DNA from: Cryobacterium sp.
Lineage (GTDB): Bacteria > Actinomycetota > Actinomycetes > Actinomycetales > Microbacteriaceae
DNA: 64,000 nucleotides
Direction: 5' to 3'
Assembly (NCBI GenBank): GCA_019638935.1
Contig: JAHBSW010000009.1
Coordinates: forward strand, 1 to 64,000
Shown: positions 15,805 through 26,972 of the stretch, piece after piece
How positions within the stretch are numbered: the stretch's first letter is position 1
Layout: each line of letters starts with the position of its first letter
The notes under the pieces: model-generated
What the model saw: the letters and a program-made list of their open reading frames with translations, nothing else
Databases searched by the model: none
Told to the model about the DNA's origin: nothing
Translations under genes and position numbers: made by a program

Positions 15805-17616
15805 ATGGCTAAGACCGTAACCGGCATCGAAGACGGAACCATCGTCGACGGAGTCCACTATCACCAGCACGACGTCGTCATCGTCGGCGCTGGTGGAGCC
15901 GGCATGCGCGCCGCGATCGAGGCCGGCCCCAAGGCGCGCACCGCCGTCATCTCGAAGCTCTATCCGACCCGCTCGCACACCGGTGCGGCGCAGGGCGGCA
16001 TGGCTGCGGCCCTCGCCAATGTCGAGGAGGACAACTGGGAGTGGCACACCTACGACACCGTCAAGGGTGGCGACTACCTCGTCGACCAGGATGCGGCCGA
16101 GATTCTCGCCAAGGAGGCGATCGACGCCGTCATCGACCTCGAGAACATGGGCCTGCCGTTCAACCGCACCCCCGAGGGCAAGATCGACCAGCGTCGCTTC
16201 GGCGGCCACACCCGTGACCACGGCAAGAGCCCGGTGCGACGTGCCTGCTACGCCGCCGACCGCACGGGTCACATGATCCTGCAGACCCTCTACCAGAACT
16301 GCGTCAAGCACGGCATCAACTTCTTCAACGAGTTCTACGTGCTCGACCTCATCATGGGCGAGGTCGACGGGGTCAAGAGACCCGCGGGCGTCGTCGCCTA
16401 CGAGCTCGCCACCGGTGAGCTGCACGTCTTCCAGGGCAAGTCGGTCATCTTCGCCACCGGTGGGTTCGGCAAGATCTACAAGACCACCTCGAACGCCCAC
16501 ACCCTCACGGGTGACGGCGTCGGCATCATCTGGCGCAAGGGGCTGCCGCTGGAGGACATGGAGTTTTTCCAGTTCCACCCCACCGGACTCGCCGGCCTCG
16601 GCATCCTGCTCACCGAGGGCGCTCGAGGCGAGGGCGCGATCCTGCGCAACGCGAGCGGCGAGCGCTTCATGGAGCGCTACGCCCCCACCATCAAGGACCT
16701 CGCGCCCCGCGACATCGTCTCGCGCTGCATGGTGCAGGAGGTCGCCGAGGGTCGTGGCGCCGGACCGAACAAGGACTACGTCTACCTCGACTGCACCCAC
16801 CTCGGCGCGGAGGTGCTCGAGACCAAGCTCCCCGACATCACCGAGTTTGCGCGCACCTACCTCGGCGTCGACCCCGTGCACGAGCCCGTGCCCGTCATGC
16901 CCACCGCGCACTACGCCATGGGCGGCATCCCCACGACCAACGACGCCGAGGTGCTCTCCGACAACGACACGATCGTGCCGGGCCTCGACGCCGCGGGCGA
17001 GTGCGCGTGCGTCTCGGTGCACGGCTCGAACCGACTCGGCACGAACTCGCTGCTCGACATCAACGTCTTCGGCAAGCGCGCCGGCAACAACGCCGTCGCC
17101 TACGCCAAGACCGCGGACTGGGTGCCGCTGCCCGACGACCCGACGCGGGAGGTGCGAACGGCGATCGACCGCATCCGCGACTCGCAGGGCACCGAGTCGA
17201 TCGCGGCCATCCGCAAGGAGCTGCAGGATGAGATGGACCGCAACGCCCAGGTGTTCCGCACCGACGAGTCACTCGCCAACGTCACGGCCACGATTCAGAG
17301 GCTTCGCGAGCGCTACCTGAACGTCGCCATCCACGACAAGGGCCGCCGCTTCAACACCGACCTGCTCGAAGCGATCGAGCTCGGCTTCCTGCTCGACCTC
17401 GCCGAGGTCGTCGTCTACTCCGCGCGCAACCGCAAGGAGAGCCGCGGAGGCCACATGCGCGACGACTACCCCGACCGCGACGACACCAACTACCTCAAGC
17501 ACACCATGGCCTACCTCGCCGGAGATGCTCACTCCGCCGACGCGGCCGACCACATCCGTCTGGACTGGAAGCCCGTGCGAATCACGAACTACCAGCCCAT
17601 GGAAAGGAAGTATTGA
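15805..17616 (+). CDS. sdhA: Succinate dehydrogenase flavoprotein subunit
   Basis: 603 residues. FAD binding is seen in [17 protein letters not shown]. The covalent-flavin histidine lies in [17 protein letters not shown]. Catalytic segments are [48 protein letters not shown] and [13 protein letters not shown]. It oxidises succinate to fumarate and passes electrons to SdhB. The ATG follows the sdhD stop directly, with GGAG 8 nt upstream. It overlaps sdhB by one base. Confidence 0.96.
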   Translation: MAKTVTGIEDGTIVDGVHYHQHDVVIVGAGGAGMRAAIEAGPKARTAVISKLYPTRSHTGAAQGGMAAALANVEEDNWEWHTYDTVKGGDYLVDQDAAEILAKEAIDAVIDLENMGLPFNRTPEGKIDQRRFGGHTRDHGKSPVRRACYAADRTGHMILQTLYQNCVKHGINFFNEFYVLDLIMGEVDGVKRPAGVVAYELATGELHVFQGKSVIFATGGFGKIYKTTSNAHTLTGDGVGIIWRKGLPLEDMEFFQFHPTGLAGLGILLTEGARGEGAILRNASGERFMERYAPTIKDLAPRDIVSRCMVQEVAEGRGAGPNKDYVYLDCTHLGAEVLETKLPDITEFARTYLGVDPVHEPVPVMPTAHYAMGGIPTTNDAEVLSDNDTIVPGLDAAGECACVSVHGSNRLGTNSLLDINVFGKRAGNNAVAYAKTADWVPLPDDPTREVRTAIDRIRDSQGTESIAAIRKELQDEMDRNAQVFRTDESLANVTATIQRLRERYLNVAIHDKGRRFNTDLLEAIELGFLLDLAEVVVYSARNRKESRGGHMRDDYPDRDDTNYLKHTMAYLAGDAHSADAADHIRLDWKPVRITNYQPMERKY

Positions 17617-18380
17617 TGTCCACGGCCATGGCCACCGCCGCTGTCGATTCCGCGCCCACCGAGCTTCAGGCCTTCACGGTCACGCTCATCATTCGCCGCT
17701 TCGACCCCGAAGTGGATGAGGAGCCCCGCTGGCAGGACTTCGACGTCGAGCTCTACGGCACCGACCGCGTGCTCGACGCACTGCACAAGATCAAGTGGGA
17801 GCAGGACGGCTCGCTCGCCTTCCGCCGCAGCTGCGCCCACGGCATCTGCGGCTCAGACGCCATGCGCATCAACGGCCGCAACCGGCTCGCGTGCAAGACC
17901 CTCATCAAAGACCTCGACATCAGCCAGCCGATCTACGTCGAAGCCATCAAGGGACTCCCCCTCGAGAAGGACCTCATCGTCGACATGGAGCCCTTCTTCG
18001 AGTCGTTCCGTCAGGTTCAGCCGTTCCTGCAGGCCAGCTCCAAACCCAAGGACGGCAAGGAGCGCAAGCAGTCCGTCGAGCAGCGCGAGCGCTTCGACGA
18101 CACGACCAAGTGCATCCTCTGCGCCGCCTGCACCTCGAGCTGCCCCGTGTTCTGGACCGACGGACAGTACTTCGGCCCCGCCGCGATCGTCAACGCGCAC
18201 CGCTTCATCTTCGACTCGCGCGACGATGCCGCCCAGGTTCGCCTCGACATCCTCAACGACAAGGAGGGCGTGTGGCGCTGCCGCACGACCTTCAACTGCA
18301 CGGATGCGTGCCCGCGCGGCATCCAGGTGACGCAGGCCATCGCCGAGGTCAAGCAGGCGATCATGCGCGGCAAGCCCTAG
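17616..18380 (+). CDS. sdhB: Succinate dehydrogenase iron-sulfur subunit
   Basis: 254 residues. The [2Fe-2S] ligands are in SCAHGICGSDAMRINGRNRL with the following AC; the [4Fe-4S] and [3Fe-4S] ligands are in CILCAACTSSCPVFW and CRTTFNCTDACPRGI. It carries electrons from SdhA to the membrane quinone site. The ATG at 17616 has AAGGAAG (17604-17610) and overlaps the sdhA stop; TTG 17613 is a poorer alternative. It is the last gene of sdhCDAB; yihY follows after 6 bp and may be co-transcribed. Confidence 0.96.
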   Translation: MSTAMATAAVDSAPTELQAFTVTLIIRRFDPEVDEEPRWQDFDVELYGTDRVLDALHKIKWEQDGSLAFRRSCAHGICGSDAMRINGRNRLACKTLIKDLDISQPIYVEAIKGLPLEKDLIVDMEPFFESFRQVQPFLQASSKPKDGKERKQSVEQRERFDDTTKCILCAACTSSCPVFWTDGQYFGPAAIVNAHRFIFDSRDDAAQVRLDILNDKEGVWRCRTTFNCTDACPRGIQVTQAIAEVKQAIMRGKP

Positions 18381-18386
18381 GTCGCG

Positions 18387-19451
18387 ATGGCCGACGAGCG
18401 GCAGGGACTGCGCGCGTCGATTGCTGCGCTCGTGGAGCGCATCACAGCGCTCAAGCCCGTGCGCGTCTGGCAGCAGTTCTCCGAGAAGAACGGGCCGCTG
18501 CTCGCGGGCGGACTCTCCTACCAGGCGCTGTTCGCCGTGTTCGCAGCGGTGTGGGTCGGCTTCGCGGCGGGGGGACTCCTGCTGCGCGGCAACACCGAGC
18601 TGAGTGATGCGTTCTTCGCGCTGCTCGCGACCTCGGTGCCCGGCCTCATCGCGTGGAACGGCGCAGAGGGGATCATCCGGCCCGAGCAGTTGCTCGAGCT
18701 GCAGGTGCTCGGGATCACCGGCATCATCGCAGCCGGCGCACTCGCCTTCACCGCGATCGGCCTGCTCTCCTCGACGCGCGACGCGGTGCGCTCGATCTTC
18801 GACCTGCCCGGTCAGCGGCTCAACGTCGTGCTGCTCAAGCTGAAGGATGCCGGCCTCGCCCTGGCCTTCGGGCTCGCCCTGCTCGTCTCGGCCGCGCTCA
18901 GCGTCTTCAGCACCCAGGCGCTCGATACACTGCTCGGCTGGCTCGGGGTGCACGGCGGCTCAACCGTCGCAAGCGTCGTCGGAACCAGCGTCGGACTCGC
19001 GATCATGCTCATGCTCGACACCGCCGTTCTCGCAGGAATGTACCGAGTGCTGTCGGGCCTCACGATTCCGCTGCGCCGACTCGTCGCCGGCTCACTGTTC
19101 GGCGCCATCGGCCTCGGTGTGCTCAAGGTGCTGGGAACCGTGCTGCTCGGAGGCGCGAGCCGCAACCCCCTGCTCGCCTCGTTCGCCATCCTCATCGGTC
19201 TGCTCATCTGGTTCAACCTCGTGTTCCTGGTCACGCTCGTGACCGCGTCGTGGATCGCCGTCGGCATGGCCGACGACGGGATCGCCGCCGATCCCGTCGT
19301 GGCACGCGAACGCCGCGAGGCCGCCAGACTCGAGGAGGAGCGGATCGCGGCGAAGCTCGAAGCAGACCTGCGAGCGCGCGACGAGGCGGAGCGAGCATCC
19401 GGAAACTGGCTGAGCCGACTGCTGGGACGACGTGCCGGTGGCGCTCGCTAA
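18387..19451 (+). CDS. YihY/BrkB-family membrane protein
   Basis: 354 residues. Several membrane helices follow a QFSEKNGPLLAGGLSYQALFA segment typical of the YihY/virulence-factor BrkB family. The C-terminal 60 residues form a charged cytoplasmic tail rich in E, R and A (ARERREAARLEEERIAAKLE), probably helical. Family members are often linked to envelope function, but no molecular activity is established. It may be transcribed with sdhB. The TAA stop overlaps the -10-like TAAACT of the next gene. Confidence 0.8.
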   Translation: MADERQGLRASIAALVERITALKPVRVWQQFSEKNGPLLAGGLSYQALFAVFAAVWVGFAAGGLLLRGNTELSDAFFALLATSVPGLIAWNGAEGIIRPEQLLELQVLGITGIIAAGALAFTAIGLLSSTRDAVRSIFDLPGQRLNVVLLKLKDAGLALAFGLALLVSAALSVFSTQALDTLLGWLGVHGGSTVASVVGTSVGLAIMLMLDTAVLAGMYRVLSGLTIPLRRLVAGSLFGAIGLGVLKVLGTVLLGGASRNPLLASFAILIGLLIWFNLVFLVTLVTASWIAVGMADDGIAADPVVARERREAARLEEERIAAKLEADLRARDEAERASGNWLSRLLGRRAGGAR

Positions 19452-19460
19452 ACTGGGCGA

Positions 19461-21351
<1,891 letters not shown>

Positions 21352-21437
21352 CAGCTGGGAGCGCAGGCCCGGAGGACGCCACCAACCCCGGCCACATTTC
21401 TTAGCGGCGAGCGGGAATAGAGCGCGCACCACAACCG

Positions 21438-21463
21438 TTGACTACACTTGTACGCAGTACAAC
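21438..21463 (+). promoter_or_regulatory. Candidate promoter of the rib operon
   Basis: TTGACT (21438-21443) and TACAAC (21458-21463) lie directly before the FMN riboswitch. The 14-bp spacing is short, so the true hexamers may be shifted by a few bases; the position suits transcription starting at the aptamer. Confidence 0.4.
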
Positions 21464-21611
21464 GTGCTCCGGGGTCGGTGAGAGTCCGAACCGGCGGTGA
21501 CAGTCCGCGACCCGTGGAAGGGCGAAAGCCTCGAAGCGGTTGAACCGGTGGAATTCCGGTACCGACGGTGATGAGTTGGCAACAGCTCAGAGTCCGGATG
21601 GGAGGATGCAC
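21464..21611 (+). ncRNA. FMN riboswitch (RFN element)
   Basis: The conserved blocks of the FMN aptamer are in order: GGGTCGGTGAGAGTCCGAAC, CGGCGGTGACAGTCCGCGAC, GAACCGGTGGAATTCCGGTA, CCGACGGTGATGAGT and AGAGTCCGGATGGGAGGA. It lies 82 bp before ribD and should repress the riboflavin operon when FMN is plentiful. A stem GTGGTCG/CGACCAC (21613-21635) just after the aptamer may be part of the expression platform; no U-run follows it, so translational control or Rho is as likely as intrinsic termination. Confidence 0.93.
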
Positions 21612-21692
21612 GGTGGTCGTGTTCGTCGCGACCACGGGTCGTCCGCCGACCTTGCCCCGGGGCTCGTCTCGACAAGGGACTTGAGAAACCGG

Positions 21693-22829
21693 ATGTCTAC
21701 AGCACCGCACGAGGGAGCGCTGCCACCGCCGCTTCCCGCCGAGCTCATCGAGCGCACGATGCGCCATGCGATGACGCTCGCGGCACGCGGTCCGCGCAGC
21801 CGCGTCAACCCGCAGGTGGGCTGCGTCATCCTCTCGTCGGCCGGTGAGGTTCTCGCCGAGGGCTGGCACCGCGGAGCCGGTACCCCGCACGCCGAGGTCG
21901 ACGCCCTCTCGAAGCTCGCGCCCGAGCAGACCCGCGGGGCGACCGCTGTCGTGACTCTCGAGCCGTGCAACCACACGGGCACGACTCCTCCGTGCGCCCA
22001 GGCACTCATCGATGCCGGCATCGCACAGGTCTACTTCGCCGCGCACGATCCGAATCCGGTCGCCGCCGGTGGGCGCGATCGCCTCACCGCAGCCGGAGTC
22101 GCGGTCACCGGTGGCGTGCTCGAGAAGGAGGCGAACGAGTTCATGTTCCGCTGGCTCACCGCCGCGCGGGAGCAGCGCCCCTTCGTCACCGTGAAGTGGG
22201 CCGCGAGCCTCGACGGTCGAGCCGCCGCAGCCGACGGCACCAGCCAGTGGATCACCGGAACCGCAGCGCGTCAGCACGTTCACGAGCAGCGCGCCGCCCA
22301 CGACGCCATCCTCGTCGGCACGGGCACCGTGCTCGCCGACGACCCCAGCCTCACCGCGCGCGGCGACGGCGGTGAGCTGCTGCCCGAGCAGCCGATCCCC
22401 GTCGTCATCGGCGAGCGCCCGATTCCCGCCGACGCGCGGCTTCACGCCCACCCGCACGAGTTGATTCAGTACACCAGCCGCGACCTTCTTGGCGTGCTCG
22501 CCGACCTCTGGCGGCGCGGCATCCGGAGCGTGTTCCTCGAGGGCGGGCCGACTCTCGCGAGCGCCTTTCTTGCCGCCGGCCTCGCCGACGAGCTGCTCGT
22601 CTACATCGCACCCATGCTGCTCGGCGGCGACCGGCTCGCCGTCAGCGATCTCGGTGTCGAGACGCTCTCTGCGGCGCGGCGACTGAGAATTGCGGACGTC
22701 GAACGACTCGGCGAGGACATCCTCGTGCGAGCGCGGGTTCTCGATACGCCCGCGAGCGGGCCATTCGACCAGCGGAAGAACGACGCACGTGACCTACTCG
22801 ACCAGCCGGAAAGCAAGGAGAGTGACTGA
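21693..22829 (+). CDS. ribD: Bifunctional diaminohydroxyphosphoribosylaminopyrimidine deaminase / reductase
   Basis: 378 residues. The N-terminal deaminase has the zinc site H66-A-E68 (GTPHAEVDAL) and EPCNHTGTTPPC. The C-terminal reductase has VKWAASLDGRAAAADGTSQW, HDAILVGTGTVLADDP and FLEGGPTLASAF. It catalyses the second and third steps of riboflavin synthesis. The last 30 or so residues (after VRARV) are not family sequence: the DNA from 22737 on carries TTCTCGATACGCC...CTACTCGACCAGCCGGA, a family B dispersed repeat read in frame. It starts 82 bp after the FMN riboswitch and abuts ribE. Confidence 0.94.
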   Translation: MSTAPHEGALPPPLPAELIERTMRHAMTLAARGPRSRVNPQVGCVILSSAGEVLAEGWHRGAGTPHAEVDALSKLAPEQTRGATAVVTLEPCNHTGTTPPCAQALIDAGIAQVYFAAHDPNPVAAGGRDRLTAAGVAVTGGVLEKEANEFMFRWLTAAREQRPFVTVKWAASLDGRAAAADGTSQWITGTAARQHVHEQRAAHDAILVGTGTVLADDPSLTARGDGGELLPEQPIPVVIGERPIPADARLHAHPHELIQYTSRDLLGVLADLWRRGIRSVFLEGGPTLASAFLAAGLADELLVYIAPMLLGGDRLAVSDLGVETLSAARRLRIADVERLGEDILVRARVLDTPASGPFDQRKNDARDLLDQPESKESD

Positions 22830-23474
22830 ATGTTCACAGGCATCATCGAAGAGCTCGGCGAGGTCGTCGACTGGCAGCCCTCCCCCGATGCGGCACGCAT
22901 CACCGTGCGCGGCCCCCTCGTGGTGTCCGATGCGGGGCACGGCGACTCGATCGCGGTGAGCGGCGTCTGCCTCACCGTCATCGACCGGGGCGACGATTGG
23001 TTCACGGCGGATGTCATGGCCGAGACGATCGCGCTCAGCACGTTCAAGAGTCCGCGCCCGGGCGACCGTGTGAACCTCGAGCGCGCGCTGCGGGCCGAGG
23101 ACCGCCTGGGCGGTCACATCGTGCAGGGGCACGTGGACGGCACCGCGACCCTGCTCACGGTCGCCGAGGGCGAGAAGTGGCGTGTGCTCCGCTTCACGCT
23201 CGACGCCGAGATCGCTCCGCTCGTGGCGCGCAAGGGCTCGATCACGCTCGACGGCGTCTCGCTCACGGTTTCGGCCGTGGGCGACGACTGGTTCGAGGTG
23301 TCGCTGATCCCGGAGACCCTTGCGGTGACGACTCTGGGCAGCAAGGTTGCGGGTGATCGGGTCAACGTCGAGACCGACATCCTCGCGCGTCATGTTGAAC
23401 GGTTGGTCTCGATACGCGGCACCGCTGACGCGGGGCCGCTACTCGACCACCGGGAAGAAGGGAGCGAGCGATGA
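22830..23474 (+). CDS. ribE: Riboflavin synthase alpha chain
   Basis: 214 residues with the two-fold barrel repeat of riboflavin synthase: MFTGIIEELGEV...GVCLTVID...DVMAETIALST in half one and GGHIVQGHVDGTATL...GVSLTVSAV...SLIPETLAVTTLG in half two. It dismutates two lumazines to riboflavin. The family core ends near HVERL. The last 20 or so residues derive from a family B repeat (23404-23453, TCTCGATACGCGG...CCGCTACTCGACCACC) read in frame. The stop overlaps the ribBA start (ATGA). Confidence 0.94.
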   Translation: MFTGIIEELGEVVDWQPSPDAARITVRGPLVVSDAGHGDSIAVSGVCLTVIDRGDDWFTADVMAETIALSTFKSPRPGDRVNLERALRAEDRLGGHIVQGHVDGTATLLTVAEGEKWRVLRFTLDAEIAPLVARKGSITLDGVSLTVSAVGDDWFEVSLIPETLAVTTLGSKVAGDRVNVETDILARHVERLVSIRGTADAGPLLDHREEGSER

Positions 23475-24742
23475 GCCTCGGAACGATCCCCCAGGCGATC
23501 GCCGACCTGCGCGCCGGTCGGCCCGTCATCGTCGTCGACGACGAGGGCCGCGAGAACGAGGGCGACGTCGTCATGGCGGCGGAACTCGCGAGTCAGGAGT
23601 GGATCGCGTGGACGGTTCGCAACACCTCGGGGTTTCTCTGCGCGCCCATGACGAACGAGATCGCCGACCGGCTCAACCTGCCGGTCATGGTCGTCGACAA
23701 CGAGGACGCGCGCGGAACCAACTACACCGTGAGCGTTGACGCGGCCGACCGCTCGACGACGGGCATCAGCGCCAGCGACCGCGCCCACACGCTGCGGGTG
23801 CTCGCCGATCCCGCCTCCACGCCCGCGAGCGTTCGTCGGCCAGGCCACATCCTGCCCCTGCGGGCGGTCGAGGGCGGCGTCCGTGAGCGCGACGGCCACA
23901 CCGAGGCCTCGGTGGAGCTCATGCGGCTCGCGGGGCTGCAGCCTGTTGCCGTGATCGCCGAGATCGTTGCCGACGACGGTGAGATGATGCGCCTGCCGGA
24001 ACTGCTCGAGCTCGGCGAGCGCGAGGGTCTCATCGTCATTTCGATCGCCGAACTCGTCGAGTACCTCGATACCGGTGCAACCGATGCGTCGCGAGCCCCC
24101 AGCGCGATCGCCGAGTCATCGCGCGTCATCTTCGAGGTCGAGACGACCGTGCCGACAGTGCACGGAAGCTTCCGGATGCTGGCCTTCCGCGATCGAGTGA
24201 CGGGTGCCGACCACGTCGCGATCGTGTCGGGCGAGCTCGGTGAGAACACCCTCGTCCGGGTGCACTCGGAGTGCCTCACGGGCGAGGCGTTCGGATCGCT
24301 CAAGTGCGAGTGCGGGCCGCAACTCGACAGCGCGCTCGACACGATTCAGCGGGAGGGCGGAGCAGTGATCTACCTGCGCGGCCACGAGGGCCGCGGCATC
24401 GGCCTCGTCAACAAGCTCAAGGCCTACCGGCTTCAGGAGCAGGGACTCGACACCCTCGACGCGAACCTCGCGCTCGGCCTGCCCGCGGACTCGCGCGACT
24501 ACGGTGCGGCGGTGGCCATGCTCGAGCACCTCGGCGTCTCATCGGTGCGACTCATGACGAACAACCCCGAGAAGGCCCGGCAGCTCGCGGCGCTCGGCAT
24601 GACCGTCGCGGAGACCGTACCCCTCGTCGTCGGTGTCGGGGAGTTCAACGAGGGCTACCTCGGGGTCAAGCGCGACCGCATGGGCCACATCTTTCCGAGC
24701 GACGTCGCATCATCAACGAACCTGGAGGTACACCCCTCATGA
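23471..24742 (+). CDS. ribBA: Bifunctional 3,4-dihydroxy-2-butanone 4-phosphate synthase / GTP cyclohydrolase II
   Basis: 423 residues. The RibB half (1-205) has [29 protein letters not shown] and [11 protein letters not shown]. The RibA half has [20 protein letters not shown] (zinc cysteines), [19 protein letters not shown] and [12 protein letters not shown]. It supplies both entry branches of riboflavin synthesis. It is coupled to ribE by ATGA and to ribH by ATGA. Confidence 0.96.
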   Translation: MSLGTIPQAIADLRAGRPVIVVDDEGRENEGDVVMAAELASQEWIAWTVRNTSGFLCAPMTNEIADRLNLPVMVVDNEDARGTNYTVSVDAADRSTTGISASDRAHTLRVLADPASTPASVRRPGHILPLRAVEGGVRERDGHTEASVELMRLAGLQPVAVIAEIVADDGEMMRLPELLELGEREGLIVISIAELVEYLDTGATDASRAPSAIAESSRVIFEVETTVPTVHGSFRMLAFRDRVTGADHVAIVSGELGENTLVRVHSECLTGEAFGSLKCECGPQLDSALDTIQREGGAVIYLRGHEGRGIGLVNKLKAYRLQEQGLDTLDANLALGLPADSRDYGAAVAMLEHLGVSSVRLMTNNPEKARQLAALGMTVAETVPLVVGVGEFNEGYLGVKRDRMGHIFPSDVASSTNLEVHPS

Positions 24743-25212
24743 GCGGAGCAGGATCCCCCGCCCACGACAAACTCGACGGCACCGGCCTGAAGGTCGTCAT
24801 CGTCGCCGGGACCTGGCACGAGCAGATCACCAACGGGATGATCGCTGGCGCGCACCGCATCCTCGACCCCTCCGGTGCCGAGGTCACCGAGGTGCGCGTG
24901 CCCGGGAGCTTCGAACTGCCGGTCGTGGCGAAGGCCGCTCTCGACGCGGGGGCGGACGCCGTGGTCGCCCTGGGTGTCATCATCCGCGGCGGCACGCCGC
25001 ACTTCGAGTACGTGTCCTCGGCGGCGACCGACGGGCTGACCCGGGTAGCCCTCGACACGGGCAAGCCCGTCGGGTTCGGCGTGCTCACGCTCGACGACGA
25101 GCAGCAGGGTCTCGACCGGGCCGGTCTGCCGGGGTCGAAGGAGGACAAGGGCGAGGAGGCGGCATCCGCGGCCCTCGCGACGGCGATCACGCTGCGCGCT
25201 CTACGGCGCTGA
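24739..25212 (+). CDS. ribH: 6,7-dimethyl-8-ribityllumazine synthase
   Basis: 157 residues. Conserved segments are [55 protein letters not shown] (with the catalytic His) and [20 protein letters not shown]. It condenses the RibBA butanone phosphate with the RibD-branch product. GGAGG (24724-24728) inside the ribBA end is its ribosome site. It is the last gene of the riboswitch-controlled operon. Confidence 0.95.
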   Translation: MSGAGSPAHDKLDGTGLKVVIVAGTWHEQITNGMIAGAHRILDPSGAEVTEVRVPGSFELPVVAKAALDAGADAVVALGVIIRGGTPHFEYVSSAATDGLTRVALDTGKPVGFGVLTLDDEQQGLDRAGLPGSKEDKGEEAASAALATAITLRALRR

Positions 25213-25236
25213 GCACTGCACCGCTAGACTGCGTGC

Positions 25237-25344
25237 ATGGTCGTCAACCTTCCCCGCATCCTGCTGAGCCTCGCCGCGATCGGCTCGATCGTGCTGCTCG
25301 GGTACTGGCTGTGGGATTACGTGATTCCCTACGTGCTCTACTGA
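25237..25344 (+). CDS. 35-residue single-pass membrane peptide
   Basis: The frame begins MVVNLPRILLSLAAIGSIVL and ends YWLWDYVIPYVLY, one hydrophobic helix with an aromatic C-terminus. TAGACT (25225-25230) lies 6 nt before the ATG, as in other leaderless genes of this window, and there is no Shine-Dalgarno site. Short hydrophobic proteins of this kind occur next to the rib operon in some actinobacteria, but I cannot name a family. Function unknown. Confidence 0.5.
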   Translation: MVVNLPRILLSLAAIGSIVLLGYWLWDYVIPYVLY

Positions 25345-25422
25345 GCCCGCGGGCTTCGCGGCACGGGATCGGTTAGCCGAACCTTAGTATCCCCGGGCGA
25401 GCGTGCCTGGCAGGATGAGGTC

Positions 25423-25773
25423 ATGGAATTCCTTCACCCGCTGCTGCTCATTCTCCACTTCATCGGCCTCGCCTCACTGCTCGGCGGTGTGATGGTCCAG
25501 CTCAAGGCGGTCGCGCAGGGCAAGGGCTCGATCAACGCGGCGATGCTGCACGGCGCGCTCACGCAACTCGTGACGGGCCTCGCGCTCGTGGCTCTCGCCG
25601 AGATGGGCGATGGTTCCGTGAACCACATGAAGGTCGGCATCAAGCTCACCGTTCTCATCGTCATCATGGTGCTCGTGCTCGTCTATCGCAAGAAATCGCC
25701 CGTCGCGAGCTGGGTTGTCTGGCTCATCGGTGCGCTGACGGTGACCAACATCGTCATCGCGGTTCTGCTGTAG
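25423..25773 (+). CDS. Small four-helix membrane protein of unknown function
   Basis: 116 residues and four predicted helices (LLLILHFIGLASLLGGVMVQ, ALTQLVTGLALVALAEM, VGIKLTVLIVIMVLVLVY and WVVWLIGALTVTNIVIAVLL). A His in the first helix (LHFIG) and the HGALTQLVTG segment resemble small haem-type or electron-transfer membrane proteins, but no family is certain. AGGA lies 7 nt before the ATG. The nitrilase gene follows after 10 bp. Confidence 0.75.
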   Translation: MEFLHPLLLILHFIGLASLLGGVMVQLKAVAQGKGSINAAMLHGALTQLVTGLALVALAEMGDGSVNHMKVGIKLTVLIVIMVLVLVYRKKSPVASWVVWLIGALTVTNIVIAVLL

Positions 25774-25783
25774 TGGGGGAGCC

Positions 25784-26707
25784 GTGACTCGCGTCGCCGT
25801 CGCTCAGGTCGGCTCGAAACTCTTCGACACTCCGGGCACGCTCGATCGCCTGCGCGAACTCGTGCAGCAGGCCGGCGATGAGCAGGTCGAGTTTCTCGTC
25901 TTTCCCGAGGCTTTCCTCGGCGGCTACCCGAAGGGGCTCGACTTCGGTGCGCGAGTCGGTTCGCGTACGCCCGAGGGCCGGGATGACTTTCAGCGTTACT
26001 TCGACTCGGCCATCGCGGTTCCCGGACCCGAAACCGACGAGTTGGCCGAACTCGCTGCCGGCGCGGGGATGACGCTCGTGGTCGGCGTCATCGAACGCGA
26101 CGGCGGCACCCTCTATTGCACCGCCATCTACGTGTCACCGACCGACGGCCTCATCGGCAAGCACCGCAAGCTCATGCCCACGGCGAGTGAGCGGCTCATC
26201 TGGGGGCAGGGCGACGGCGCGACGCTCGAGGTATTCGACTCGCCCGCCGGTCGTTACGCGGCCGCGATCTGCTGGGAGAACTACATGCCGGCGCTGCGCC
26301 TCTCGCTCTACCAAGACGGCGTGCAGCTCTGGTGTGCTCCGACGGTCGACGACCGCGACATCTGGCAGACGACGATGAGGCACATCGCCTACGAGGGCCG
26401 CCAGTTCGTGCTGAGCGCGTGCCAGTACCTGACCCGCGGTGATGCTCCGGATGTCTACGACGCGGTTCAGGGGAACGACCCCGACACCGTGCTCATCCGT
26501 GGTGGCAGCGTCATCGTCTCGCCGCTCGGGGAGGTGCTCGCCGGCCCCCTCTACGGTGAGAGCGGCTTGCTCGTCGCCGATATCGACCTTGGCGAGATCG
26601 CACGCGGAAAGTACGACCTCGATGTGGTGGGTCACTACGCGAGACCGGATGTCTTCAGCCTCCGCGTCGACACGATGCCGCGCAGCGCCGTCACCCGCAC
26701 CCCATAG
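25784..26707 (+). CDS. Nitrilase (carbon-nitrogen hydrolase)
   Basis: 307 residues, a true nitrilase-branch enzyme by length and motifs. The catalytic triad is visible: Glu in LVFPEAFLGGYPKG, Lys in HRKLMPTASERL and Cys in AAICWENYMPALR. It would hydrolyse an organic nitrile to acid and ammonia; the natural substrate is unknown. The start is a GTG at 25784. There is no obvious partner pathway beside it; the 3' flank is a cluster of dispersed repeats. Confidence 0.9.
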   Translation: MTRVAVAQVGSKLFDTPGTLDRLRELVQQAGDEQVEFLVFPEAFLGGYPKGLDFGARVGSRTPEGRDDFQRYFDSAIAVPGPETDELAELAAGAGMTLVVGVIERDGGTLYCTAIYVSPTDGLIGKHRKLMPTASERLIWGQGDGATLEVFDSPAGRYAAAICWENYMPALRLSLYQDGVQLWCAPTVDDRDIWQTTMRHIAYEGRQFVLSACQYLTRGDAPDVYDAVQGNDPDTVLIRGGSVIVSPLGEVLAGPLYGESGLLVADIDLGEIARGKYDLDVVGHYARPDVFSLRVDTMPRSAVTRTP

Positions 26708-26709
26708 CT

Positions 26710-26972
26710 CTGGGTCTCGATACACCGCCTTCGGCGCCACTCGACCACCGGAAGTTTCGCTGATCTCGAGCGGACGCAGCTCCCACCTGCTCCGCCGATC
26801 GAGCGGACGCAGCCCCAGCTGCCCCGCTGATCAAGCGGACGCAGGCCTCGCCTACCCCGCCGATCGAGGGGGCGCAGCCCCACCTGCCCGCTGATCGAGT
26901 AGCGCGAAGCGCGTATCGAGATCACCGCCCGGGGTCTCGACACACCGCTATGCGGCTACTCGACCACCGGAC
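26710..26972. repeat. Cluster of family B repeats and five tandem ~32-bp units
   Basis: The gap between the nitrilase and ABC-2 permease genes is almost entirely repeat. 26710-26752 and 26933-26972 are family B units (GGTCTCGAtAcACCGC...CTCGACCACCGGA). Between them, 26760-26923 holds five tandem units of 31-35 bp, each beginning (C/T)GATC(A/G)AGCGGACGCAG or a close variant. The last unit turns into the reverse family B form GATCGAGTAGCGCGAAGC...GCGTATCGAGATC. Units abut without spacers, so this is not CRISPR. Confidence 0.8.

Noticed and set aside
26760..26923. CRISPR array
   Set aside because: The units are contiguous and degenerate, there are no unique spacers and no cas genes.
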